Below, piece by piece: positions 1 through 7,196 of a stretch of 39,013 bases of DNA. The notes beneath the pieces were generated by a model. That model did not search any database. It saw nothing but the letters and a program-made list of their open reading frames with translations, and was not told where the DNA came from. The stretch is from Minisyncoccota bacterium. Its GTDB lineage: Bacteria > Patescibacteriota > Minisyncoccia > Phycocordibacterales > UBA9973. How positions within the stretch are numbered: position 1 is the stretch's first letter; every line of letters starts with the position of its first letter. The position numbers were made by a program, and so were the translations under genes. Where the stretch lies: the NCBI GenBank assembly GCA_030157745.1, contig JAOAUE010000032.1, forward strand, positions 1-39,013. The letters are read 5' to 3'.

Positions 1-44
1 TCGAAATCTTGACGGATCATAAATAAGAGGTATTATAACATAAA

Positions 45-386
45 ATGCATTTTATGGAAAAAATAACGATAGAAAATCTTAAGGAAAAAATTGTCAGCAT
101 GGTAACAAGTATCTTACTAGGAAAAGGGGTTACCGACATCTCAACTAAACCAGAAGGTTCGATCTATAGGAAAAACAACTTGCTATTTTACACACCAAAA
201 AGACCACAAGGTGTTATCCTGAAAATATATAAGAAAAAAGAAGAGGGCAAATTTCATGTTACTATCGAACCAAATTCTTGTGATATTATCTCTTCAGAAA
301 TAACCATATCAAATGTAGAGAGCGGTTGTAAAAAAGTAGCGGAAAACATTGCAGAATTTTTTGATTCTTTAATAATCCTAAATTGA
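45..386 (+). CDS. Hypothetical protein, 113 aa
   Basis: I do not recognise this family. The protein is small and charged, with no signal peptide or clear membrane segment; it alternates Lys/Glu-rich stretches with short hydrophobic ones and ends in a hydrophobic tail (FFDSLIILN). An in-frame Met at residue 4 (position 54) is an alternative start; an AGGT about 14 nt before the first ATG is a weak ribosome-binding site. A strong terminator begins at its stop codon, so it is the last gene of its transcript. The open frame plus the abutting terminator support a real gene, but the function is unknown. Confidence 0.6.
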   Translation: MHFMEKITIENLKEKIVSMVTSILLGKGVTDISTKPEGSIYRKNNLLFYTPKRPQGVILKIYKKKEEGKFHVTIEPNSCDIISSEITISNVESGCKKVAENIAEFFDSLIILN

Positions 387-418
387 TGCGTTAGGCCAAG
401 CCTAACGCATTTTTTATT
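386..418 (+). terminator. Rho-independent terminator
   Basis: A perfect 11-bp stem (386-396 with 400-410, core TGCGTTAGGC) with a 3-nt CAA loop is followed by a T-rich run. It overlaps the end of the 45-386 gene. Confidence 0.9.
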
Positions 419-446
419 TTAATTTAAATTCAACTTATATTTGTAG

Positions 447-452
447 TATAAT
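447..452 (+). promoter_or_regulatory. -10 box before the 56-aa gene
   Basis: A perfect TATAAT lies 17 nt before the ATG at 469. I see no good -35 element at the usual distance. The preceding terminator means the next gene needs its own promoter, which supports the call. Confidence 0.5.
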
Positions 453-468
453 TAAAAAAATACCAAAA

Positions 469-639
469 ATGAAAACCCGTAATTTTTTAGGAGTACTTCT
501 CCTTATTGTGGGGTCTGTCATCTTTGTGAGTTTCAAAGCAGTCGAGGAGGGTAAAAGATACCCCCTGACTGCAAAAAAAGAAAAAGTGAGTTCTGTAAAA
601 GAGGTAGAGCCTGACTTTGCAGTAAACCATATTAAATAA
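469..639 (+). CDS. Small membrane or secreted protein, 56 aa
   Basis: The frame runs from ATG 469 to TAA 637-639. The protein begins MKTRNFLGVLLLIVGSVIFV, a basic N-terminus followed by a hydrophobic stretch that could be a signal peptide or a single membrane anchor. The rest is a Lys/Glu-rich tail of about 33 residues. A terminator precedes it, a TATAAT sits 17 nt upstream and a second hairpin terminator follows, so it looks like a single-gene transcript. A minus-strand frame over the same region (722-435) has no such signals and I treat it as a shadow. Function unknown. Confidence 0.55.
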   Translation: MKTRNFLGVLLLIVGSVIFVSFKAVEEGKRYPLTAKKEKVSSVKEVEPDFAVNHIK

Positions 640-648
640 ACAAAAACG

Positions 649-680
649 GTCGTTCTCAAATCAATGAGGGCGACTTTTAA
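649..680 (+). terminator. Probable terminator
   Basis: A 10-bp stem (649-658 with 665-674, two G-U pairs) with a 6-nt loop is followed by TTTT. It separates the 56-aa gene from the prenyltransferase gene. Confidence 0.6.
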
Positions 681-699
681 CTTGTGGTAATATCTAAGT

Positions 700-1551
700 A
701 TGAAATTCAAAGAAGTTATCAAGGTTAGTCGTCCAAGATTTTGGCTTTATGAAGCGGCAACTTTTGGACTGGTAGGAACTGTGGGGGCGCTTCAAGGTTT
801 GTCTTTTTTTTCTGACTGGCGATACTGGGTATTTGCCCTCTACTTCCTTATACCAGCAAATATTTTGATTTATGGTATCAACGATATATTTGATTACGAA
901 ACAGACAAGCTTAATCCTAAAAAAGGTGATGATGCATATGAAGCTCTAGTGCCACCTGAGAGACAAAAGTCTCTTTGGAAATGGATTTTGTTTACCAACA
1001 TTCCCTTTTTCTTTTTTATTCCACACTCTATAGAGCTAGTACTTTCATTTTTTGCTTTTGTTTTTTTTGCTTCTTTTTATTCTGCAAAACCTATTCGTGC
1101 AAAAGCAAAACCTGTTATTGATTCACTTTTTTCTGCTGGGCACTATGTGGCAACAGGAGTATTTGGTTATTACCTCGCAGGCGGTGTAGACTTCCCTACT
1201 ATTGGAGTAATAGCTGGAATGCTCTGGGCAGTGGCTATGCATGCCTACAGCGCTGTACCTGACATCAAGGCAGACTTGGGAGCGGGTCTACACACTATCG
1301 CTATTATGATCGGAGAAAAGCGCACCATAGCGCTGTGCTGGTTTTTTTATGCTCTTGCAGACTACCTAGTGCGAGACATTATCCCTGTTGCTTCAGTTAT
1401 AGGAGTAATAGCCTTTTCATACTTTATGTGGCGTAGCACTAAAGCACAGACCCCTGAAGCACTCTTTAAGCTCTATACCTACTTCCCGCTCATCAATACT
1501 ATCATTGGCGCCCTTGTCTCAATGGAGCTGTTTGCGAAAAATATTTGGTAA
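700..1551 (+). CDS. UbiA-family prenyltransferase (carotenoid locus; lycopene-elongase-like)
   Basis: An integral membrane prenyltransferase of 283 aa. Both Asp-rich motifs of the UbiA family are visible: NDIFDYETD at residues 61-69 and DIKAD at 188-192, which bind Mg-diphosphate. Several hydrophobic helices lie around 44-58, 96-125, 143-180 and 212-240. It ends convergently with crtI and crtB on the other strand. In known C50 carotenoid pathways a UbiA protein (lycopene elongase, CrtEb/LyeJ type) adds C5 units to lycopene; that role here is inferred from the neighbours. Other UbiA roles, such as quinone or chlorophyll-type prenylation, cannot be excluded by eye. The start lies 20 nt after the upstream terminator. 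Confidence 0.8.
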   Translation: MKFKEVIKVSRPRFWLYEAATFGLVGTVGALQGLSFFSDWRYWVFALYFLIPANILIYGINDIFDYETDKLNPKKGDDAYEALVPPERQKSLWKWILFTNIPFFFFIPHSIELVLSFFAFVFFASFYSAKPIRAKAKPVIDSLFSAGHYVATGVFGYYLAGGVDFPTIGVIAGMLWAVAMHAYSAVPDIKADLGAGLHTIAIMIGEKRTIALCWFFYALADYLVRDIIPVASVIGVIAFSYFMWRSTKAQTPEALFKLYTYFPLINTIIGALVSMELFAKNIW

Positions 1552-1619
1552 TATATATTGTAAAAAGGCGTATAAAGGCCCCGGCAGATCTGATTAACCG
1601 GCTTATAAACAGTCAGAAT

Positions 1620-1646
1620 AACCTCTTTAAAAGAGGTTTTTTATTT
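1620..1646. terminator. Bidirectional terminator between convergent genes
   Basis: A hairpin AACCTCTT...AAGAGGTT (1620-1638) is followed by a T-run on the plus strand and preceded by an A-run that gives a T-run on the minus strand. It ends both the prenyltransferase gene (+) and crtI (-). About 95 bp separate the prenyltransferase and crtI stops; nothing else is seen there. Confidence 0.8.
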
Positions 1647-3152
1647 TTATATCTTCTCTAATGGAAACGGGTGGGTGATATTTTCTATTCGCTTATAGGC
1701 AAGCTCGGCACTGATAAGACATATCGGCATACCGATACCTGGATTTGTCCCCGCTCCGACGTAGTACATGTTTTTTATCTTTGGATGAATATTGTTGGGA
1801 CGGAAGATAGCAGTTTGTGAAAGTGTATGAGCTAGGCCAAGAGCTGTACCTTTGAAAGCATTGTAGTCAGCAATGAAGTCTTTGACTGAGTACATATGCT
1901 TTACAACGATGCGCTCTTTGAGGTTTGGTATAGAGTAATACTGTGATATTTCTGACAAGACTTTTTCTGCATACTCTGCTGCGAAATCTTCTGTATACTC
2001 CAATCCTGATGCAATAGGCACCAAAACAAATAAATTTTCATCTCCTTCTGGAGCAATGAGTTTATCTGTTTTACTTGGTACGCAAATATACATAGATGGA
2101 TCATCCGGCCATTCTGGTCTTTTGAATATTTGTCCAAAGCCTCTTTCCCAGTCTTTGGTAAAAAGAAGATTGTGGTGTTCCATCTGAGGAAGCTTGCCTT
2201 TTACACCAAGATAAAGAATAAACGCACTTGGAGCCAAAACTCTAGAGTTCCAGTATTTATCTGACTTTGTTTGATAATCTTTTGGTAAAAGCATAGTGTC
2301 GGTATGCCAAATATCAGCATTGGAAACAACAATATCTGCAAATATCTCTTTGCCATTTTGTAGCCTTACGCCTTTTGCCACATCACTTTCTACAATGATC
2401 TCTTTTACAGGAGAGTTCAATAAAATCTCAGTGTTGTATTTCTTGGCGATATTTTCTAATGCTGTCGGGATAGCTCTGATGCCTCCACTTGGGTACCACT
2501 CTCCTAAAACAAGGTCGACATAGTTCATGAGAGTATAAATGCCTGGTGTATCTCCTGGAGCAGTTCCGAGCAAAACCGTTTGATACTGTAGAGTCTTTCT
2601 TAATATTTCACTTTTAAACTTCTTTTCTATGATCTGTTTTTGCTTTTTGAAAAGTGGGAGCTTGGAACCTTGTCGCATAATTCGTAGCGTCATAAAGTCC
2701 CTGATTGAGTTGTAATTTTTGTACATAAACTCTGCTTTTGATAGTTCGTATTGCCATTTTGTTTCTGTCAAAAATTTTTCCAAAACTTCCCCAGAGCCTG
2801 GTTCTATGGATTCAAAAAGTTCTTTGTTTTTTTGCATGTCAGAATAAAACTTATAACTTTTGCCGTCGCTTTTGAGAGTGATTTGGTATGACGGAGAGAG
2901 TCGTTCTAGGTGGTAATGGCTTTTTATATCTTCGCCTAAGATTTCAAAAAAGTGTTCAAATACGTCTGGCATCATGTACCAACTAGGACCCATATCAAAC
3001 GTAAACCCTTGATCATTAAATATTCTGGCACGACCTCCGACCATTTCGTTTTTTTCTATCAGCGTCACCTTGTAGCCTTTTTTGCCAAGCATGCCAGCAA
3101 GAGCAAGCCCTCCAATACCGGCACCTATTATGATTACAGATTTTTTGTCCAT
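1647..3152 (-). CDS. crtI: Phytoene desaturase (CrtI family)
   Basis: An FAD-dependent desaturase that converts phytoene stepwise toward lycopene. The N-terminus holds the dinucleotide-binding motif IIIGAGIGGLALAGMLGKKG (residues 7-26) followed by an acidic beta-2 end (LIEKNEMVGGRAR). The C-terminus carries the CrtI signature YYVGAGTNPGIGMPICLISA. At 501 aa it has the usual length. Its first 19 bases overlap the end of crtB, so the two are translationally coupled in one minus-strand operon with uvrA upstream. The related CrtI-type proteins with other roles (CrtN, CrtD) share this fold; the adjacent phytoene synthase makes phytoene the likely substrate. Confidence 0.88.
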   Translation of the reverse strand: MDKKSVIIIGAGIGGLALAGMLGKKGYKVTLIEKNEMVGGRARIFNDQGFTFDMGPSWYMMPDVFEHFFEILGEDIKSHYHLERLSPSYQITLKSDGKSYKFYSDMQKNKELFESIEPGSGEVLEKFLTETKWQYELSKAEFMYKNYNSIRDFMTLRIMRQGSKLPLFKKQKQIIEKKFKSEILRKTLQYQTVLLGTAPGDTPGIYTLMNYVDLVLGEWYPSGGIRAIPTALENIAKKYNTEILLNSPVKEIIVESDVAKGVRLQNGKEIFADIVVSNADIWHTDTMLLPKDYQTKSDKYWNSRVLAPSAFILYLGVKGKLPQMEHHNLLFTKDWERGFGQIFKRPEWPDDPSMYICVPSKTDKLIAPEGDENLFVLVPIASGLEYTEDFAAEYAEKVLSEISQYYSIPNLKERIVVKHMYSVKDFIADYNAFKGTALGLAHTLSQTAIFRPNNIHPKIKNMYYVGAGTNPGIGMPICLISAELAYKRIENITHPFPLEKI

Positions 3153-3991
3153 ATAGATTTTAAGAGTAACATTGTTTTTTGTAATGGACTAATAACTATT
3201 CTTTTTGAAAATGTATCGTAGGCTGATTTTTCCATCTCTTGCAGTAGCTCTTTGTAAATAAGATAAGATGCATAAACCGCCTTTCTACCTCTTCCTCTTA
3301 ACATAGTGATACCCCGCTTGCCGTTTTCTAGCAAAGTCTTGGCTCGCCCTACTTCAAAAGCCATCAAATCTCTCCATGCTTGGTCCGAAATATTATTTTT
3401 TATATGATCCTCTGTAACACCAAAGCGATCCATGCCTTCTTTTGGCAAATAAATCCTGCCTCGAGAGATATAATCTTCTTTTGAGTCTCTCAGGAAATTT
3501 ATCAACTGAAAAGCCTCTCCAAGAGATTTTGCGTGGCTAAGTGCCCCTTCATCAAAACCAATGATATGACTCATCGCCATACCGATAACAGAGGCTGAGC
3601 CATACATATACTGCTCTAGTTCTTGGTATGAAGCGTACCTATCTTTTATTAAATCTTGGTGCATAGCTACCAAAAAATCATGGCTATACTCTAGTGGTAT
3701 TTTGTACAAATCAAATATTTCTTTTGTTGCAAAAAGTATAGGGTCATAGCTTTGGTCTTTTTTGCCATCAAGCACACTTTTCCAATCATCAGTCCATTTG
3801 TTTAATTCGAGGAGCGCTTTTTGTTTATCTTGCTGACTATCTACCATCTCATCTGGCAACCGAACAAAAGCATAAAATATCCAAGTCGCCTCTCTTACTT
3901 TTTTTGGAAACAAAAAAGAAGCCCGGTAAAAACCACGGCCAAAATCTTTTGTTATTTTTCTGGCTCTTTCTAAAACTTCTTTTGATATCAT
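3134..3991 (-). CDS. crtB: Phytoene synthase (squalene/phytoene synthase family)
   Basis: Condenses two geranylgeranyl diphosphates to phytoene, the first committed carotenoid step. At 285 aa it has both Asp-rich motifs: DEMVD (47-51) and NFLRDSKED (163-171), which hold the Mg-diphosphate groups, plus the conserved YMYGSASVIG segment near 126-135. It overlaps crtI by 19 nt. Its ATG directly abuts the TAA of a duplicated uvrA 3' end (3992-4045), suggesting that uvrA and crtB were originally joined stop-to-start. No crtE-type prenyl diphosphate synthase is in the window. Confidence 0.88.
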   Translation of the reverse strand: MISKEVLERARKITKDFGRGFYRASFLFPKKVREATWIFYAFVRLPDEMVDSQQDKQKALLELNKWTDDWKSVLDGKKDQSYDPILFATKEIFDLYKIPLEYSHDFLVAMHQDLIKDRYASYQELEQYMYGSASVIGMAMSHIIGFDEGALSHAKSLGEAFQLINFLRDSKEDYISRGRIYLPKEGMDRFGVTEDHIKNNISDQAWRDLMAFEVGRAKTLLENGKRGITMLRGRGRKAVYASYLIYKELLQEMEKSAYDTFSKRIVISPLQKTMLLLKSIWTKNL

Positions 3992-4045
3992 TTATAAAAT
4001 CTTTTTTAAATACTCTCCGGTAAAGCTATGTTTATTATTGGCGAC
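3992..4045 (-). pseudogene. Duplicated remnant of the uvrA 3' end
   Basis: This 54-bp segment matches the true uvrA terminus at 4116-4169 with only a few differences. It would encode the same tail (VANNKHSFTGEYLKKIL, then stop), with TAA instead of TAG. It is followed on the plus strand by the hairpin element at 4046-4100. I read it as the older uvrA terminus, cut off when the element plus a replacement terminus arrived. Confidence 0.75.
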
Positions 4046-4100
4046 CCCGCAGGAAAGTATTGTATCTTATTGCACACAATACTTCCAACGGGGCGAGATG
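4046..4100. repeat. Hairpin repeat element, copy A (uvrA-crtB gap)
   Basis: A 55-bp imperfect palindrome. The ends are CCCGCAGGAAAG and CTTCCAACGGGGCGAGATG; the arms pair as CCCCG/CGGGG and GTATTGT/ACAATAC around a short loop. The same two ends, with a different middle, occur at 9346-9382 in the opposite orientation. It could form a stem-loop in the uvrA-crtB transcript. Confidence 0.75.
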
Positions 4101-4115
4101 TGGCTTGATTGTTTT

Positions 4116-6830
4116 CTACAATATTTTTTTAAGATACTCTCCGGTAAAGCTATGTTTGTTATTGGCGACTTCTTCTGGGGTACCTTTGGCGATAATTTTT
4201 CCGCCCGCTATTCCTCCTTCGGGACCAAAGTCGATAAGGTGGTCAGCACATTTGATAAGGTCGAGGTTGTGTTCAATCACCACGACAGTGTTGCCTTTGG
4301 CTACAAGGCGATTTAAAACTCCTATCAAGTTCTTTACGTCATCATAGTGAAGCCCAACAGTTGGTTCATCGAGAAGATAAATAGTTTTTTCTAAGTAAGG
4401 ACGATAAAGTTCACTAGCGATTTTTACGCGTTGCGCTTCTCCACCTGATAGTGTTGTGGCGCTTTGTCCGAGCTTCACATATCCTAGCCCTACTTCTGAT
4501 AGAGTTTTGAGTCTGTCATAAACAGCTGGTATATCAGCAAAAAATTCCAAACCTTCTTCAACAGACATTTGCAAAACATCATAAATATTTTTGCGCTTGT
4601 ATTTTACAGTGAGAGTTTCTTTATCAAATCTTTTCCCGCCACAAACATCACAGGTGACATACACAGTTGGCAAAAAGTGCATCTCTACTGCTATCTCTCC
4701 GTTACCTTCACAGGCTTCACATCTTCCACCTTTGACATTGAAAGAAAATCTGTTGACCTTCCATCCACGCAGACGCGCTTCTTCTGTTTGAGCAAATATG
4801 TCTCTGATATGGGTAAATGCTCCTGTATATGTAGCAATATTTGATCTAGGAGTACGACCTATTGGAGACTGATCTATCATGATGGCGCGGGCTAGATATT
4901 CGGTACCAGTAAAAGATGCGCAGTTGTAAACCTTGGCACTACGAAGTTTGCGCTCAAATCTAGCTTGGAGATTTTTGTACAAGATTTCATAAAGAAATGT
5001 ACTCTTACCACTTCCTGAGACTCCAGTGATAGCAACCATTTTTCCAAGTGGTACATCTATATTTTGATTGTGAATATTATGAAGATTTGCTCCGACAATT
5101 TTCAAAACCCCTTTGTCTTGGTCTCGACGCTTCTCTGGAGTTTCTATTTCCTCTTCTTTACGCAAATAAGCTAGAGTTCGAGAACCGCTTTCGTTTTTCT
5201 TGGCGGAGAGAAGTTTGTCCAAATACCCAGAAACAATGACTTGCCCTCCATGGACACCAGCACCAGGGCCAATATCAACAAGATAGTCTGAAGCATAGAT
5301 AGTATCTTCATCATGCTCAACAACCAAAATAGTGTTACCCATATCACGTAGATCTTCCAAAGTCCTTATAAGTCTTTCATTGTCTCTTTGGTGTAGGCCA
5401 ATAGTCGGCTCATCGAGTACATACATGGCCCCTACAAGTCGAGACCCGAGCTGAGAAGCTAGTCTGATACGCTGTGCTTCTCCTCCAGAGAGAGTGTTGG
5501 CGGTACGAGAAAGAGCCAAGTAGTTGAGCCCAACATTAAGAAGAAAGTTCAAACGATCTTCTATTTCTTTGAGAACTGCTTTGGCAACCTCCATATCCTT
5601 GGCCGAGAGTTTGAGAGAGCCAAAGAACTCAAAAGCTTCTTCTACAGAAAGCGAGGTGAGGTCAACGATATTAATTTTCGTCGACTTAAGACTAGTACTT
5701 TTTTTCGTGTCTGGCATAGCGCTAGCTACGAGATCCGAGGACCGAGAAAACCCTGCAGACTTGGCGCTTGTAGACTCCAAAAATACATTCAAAGCTTCTG
5801 GGCGAAGTCTCTTGCCTCCACAAACTTCACAAGCCTCTGTGCCACCAAAGAACTTTGTTCCAATACCATTACACTCAGGACAAGCTCCATATGGCGAGTT
5901 GAAAGAGAAAAGTCTCGGCTCAATCTCTGGAAAAGAATACCCATCATTTGGGCAAGAGAACTTGGAAGACATCAAAAACTCTTGAAGAGTTTGTGTCTCC
6001 ATATCAAAGTCTTCTGATACACCAAAAACTACTTGGACCAATCCATCAGCCTCAAGGAGAGCTCGCTCTGTTGCTTCAAAGAGTCGGAGCTCTGCATCTC
6101 GAGGGCTATCTTTAAATTCGTGAACCGCTAATTCATCTACTAAAACTTCGATAGTATGCTTGTCATTTTTCTTGAGCTCTATACGCTCTCGGAGTTTGTG
6201 AATCTTGCCATCAATACGCACAGTGCTAAAACCTTTACCTATCAGATCATATAGGAGTTGATAGTACTCCCCCTTTCTTCCGCGAACAATCGGCGCATAT
6301 ATTTGAATTCGAGTGTCATTAAATTCCACACCCATTACGGACTTATTTTTAGCTTTAGAAAATTCTTTTATCTTTCCTAAAATAAAAGTATTTATTTCCT
6401 CTGGAGAGAGCTTTTGTATAAGAGTGCCACAAACAGGACAATATGCCTTGCCGACACGCGCATATAGCACGCGCATATAGTCATACATTTCAGTGATTGT
6501 CGCGACCGTAGAGCGAGGATTGTTGGAGCGAGATTTTTGGTCAATGGAAATCGCAGGAGAAAGACCACTGATTTCATCAACATCAGGCTTGGGCATTTGG
6601 TTTAAAAATTGCCGAGCATAACTAGATAGACTCTCCACGTAACGACGCTGTCCTTCCGCGAAGATAGTATCAAAAGCCAAAGAGCTCTTGCCGGAGCCTG
6701 AAAGTCCGGTAATAGCGATCATTTTACCTCGAGGCATCTCAACAGACACATTTTTGAGGTTGTGTGTTCGAGCACCTTTGACTACTATAAGCCCAGCATT
6801 TGATTCATTTTTTGACTCTGCTTTCTTCAT
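4116..6830 (-). CDS. uvrA: UvrABC excinuclease subunit A
   Basis: The damage-recognition ATPase of nucleotide excision repair. It has two ABC modules: Walker A GLSGSGKSS at about 42-50 and GVSGSGKSTFL in the C-half, with signatures NTLSGGEAQRIRLASQLG and TTLSGGEAQRVKIASEL. Cys pairs for zinc are visible (CPVCG, CPECNG..CEVCGGKR, CEACEGNGE..CDVCGGKR). I chose the ATG at 6830 (MKKAESKNES); the open frame continues 20 codons upstream, but those residues lack family character. About 30 extra residues rich in Ser and Lys (coded near 5680-5785) lie between RLRPEALNVFLE and INIVDLTSLSVEEA, in an otherwise conserved region. The 3' end is duplicated (see 3992-4045). Confidence 0.95.
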   Translation of the reverse strand: MKKAESKNESNAGLIVVKGARTHNLKNVSVEMPRGKMIAITGLSGSGKSSLAFDTIFAEGQRRYVESLSSYARQFLNQMPKPDVDEISGLSPAISIDQKSRSNNPRSTVATITEMYDYMRVLYARVGKAYCPVCGTLIQKLSPEEINTFILGKIKEFSKAKNKSVMGVEFNDTRIQIYAPIVRGRKGEYYQLLYDLIGKGFSTVRIDGKIHKLRERIELKKNDKHTIEVLVDELAVHEFKDSPRDAELRLFEATERALLEADGLVQVVFGVSEDFDMETQTLQEFLMSSKFSCPNDGYSFPEIEPRLFSFNSPYGACPECNGIGTKFFGGTEACEVCGGKRLRPEALNVFLESTSAKSAGFSRSSDLVASAMPDTKKSTSLKSTKINIVDLTSLSVEEAFEFFGSLKLSAKDMEVAKAVLKEIEDRLNFLLNVGLNYLALSRTANTLSGGEAQRIRLASQLGSRLVGAMYVLDEPTIGLHQRDNERLIRTLEDLRDMGNTILVVEHDEDTIYASDYLVDIGPGAGVHGGQVIVSGYLDKLLSAKKNESGSRTLAYLRKEEEIETPEKRRDQDKGVLKIVGANLHNIHNQNIDVPLGKMVAITGVSGSGKSTFLYEILYKNLQARFERKLRSAKVYNCASFTGTEYLARAIMIDQSPIGRTPRSNIATYTGAFTHIRDIFAQTEEARLRGWKVNRFSFNVKGGRCEACEGNGEIAVEMHFLPTVYVTCDVCGGKRFDKETLTVKYKRKNIYDVLQMSVEEGLEFFADIPAVYDRLKTLSEVGLGYVKLGQSATTLSGGEAQRVKIASELYRPYLEKTIYLLDEPTVGLHYDDVKNLIGVLNRLVAKGNTVVVIEHNLDLIKCADHLIDFGPEGGIAGGKIIAKGTPEEVANNKHSFTGEYLKKIL

Positions 6831-6921
6831 AAATATAAGCGATTGTACCACAAAATTAGAAGCATTCCCTGTATATCTGTAGAGCCCCACCAGTAATCAT
6901 TTATACCTCTACAAAGAGAAC

Positions 6922-6950
6922 TTGACATGAATGTTGTAAATATGTAGTAT
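6922..6950 (+). promoter_or_regulatory. Sigma-70-type promoter
   Basis: A perfect TTGACA (6922-6927), a 17-bp spacer and TAGTAT (6945-6950) precede the small gene at 6965. Confidence 0.65.
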
Positions 6951-6964
6951 CAATAAAAAAATAC

Positions 6965-7153
6965 ATGATTATTATGAATAAACATCCTTTTTTATCAGAC
7001 TCATGGATTGACGAACACCTCTCCAACTTAGATGGAGAAACTTGTACTAGCGAACATCCTTACTATGGACATAAAAAATGCTTAGCGGATAATTGGAAAG
7101 AAGTACTTTTTACTATAACCCTTGGGATTTCTGTAATTTTGATTTTTACTTAA
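6965..7153 (+). CDS. Small C-terminally anchored protein, 62 aa
   Basis: I do not recognise this protein. It has a polar N-terminal part with two Cys and several His residues (CTSEHPYYGHKKCLADNWKE) and a single C-terminal membrane segment (VLFTITLGISVILIFT). It has its own promoter and a terminator just after it, between the divergent uvrA and the convergent uvrB. An in-frame Met at codon 4 (position 6974) is an alternative start. The Cys/His pattern could bind a metal, but this is speculative. Confidence 0.55.
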   Translation: MIIMNKHPFLSDSWIDEHLSNLDGETCTSEHPYYGHKKCLADNWKEVLFTITLGISVILIFT

Positions 7154-7168
7154 GATAAAGTACTTAAA

Positions 7169-7196
7169 ACGGGCTTCTAAGCTCGTTTTTTTTTAT
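7169..7196. terminator. Terminator between the small gene and uvrB
   Basis: An 8-bp stem (ACGGGCTT with AAGCTCGT, one G-U pair) with a 2-nt loop is followed by nine T residues on the plus strand. It ends the 62-aa gene and overlaps the end of uvrB. Confidence 0.75.
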
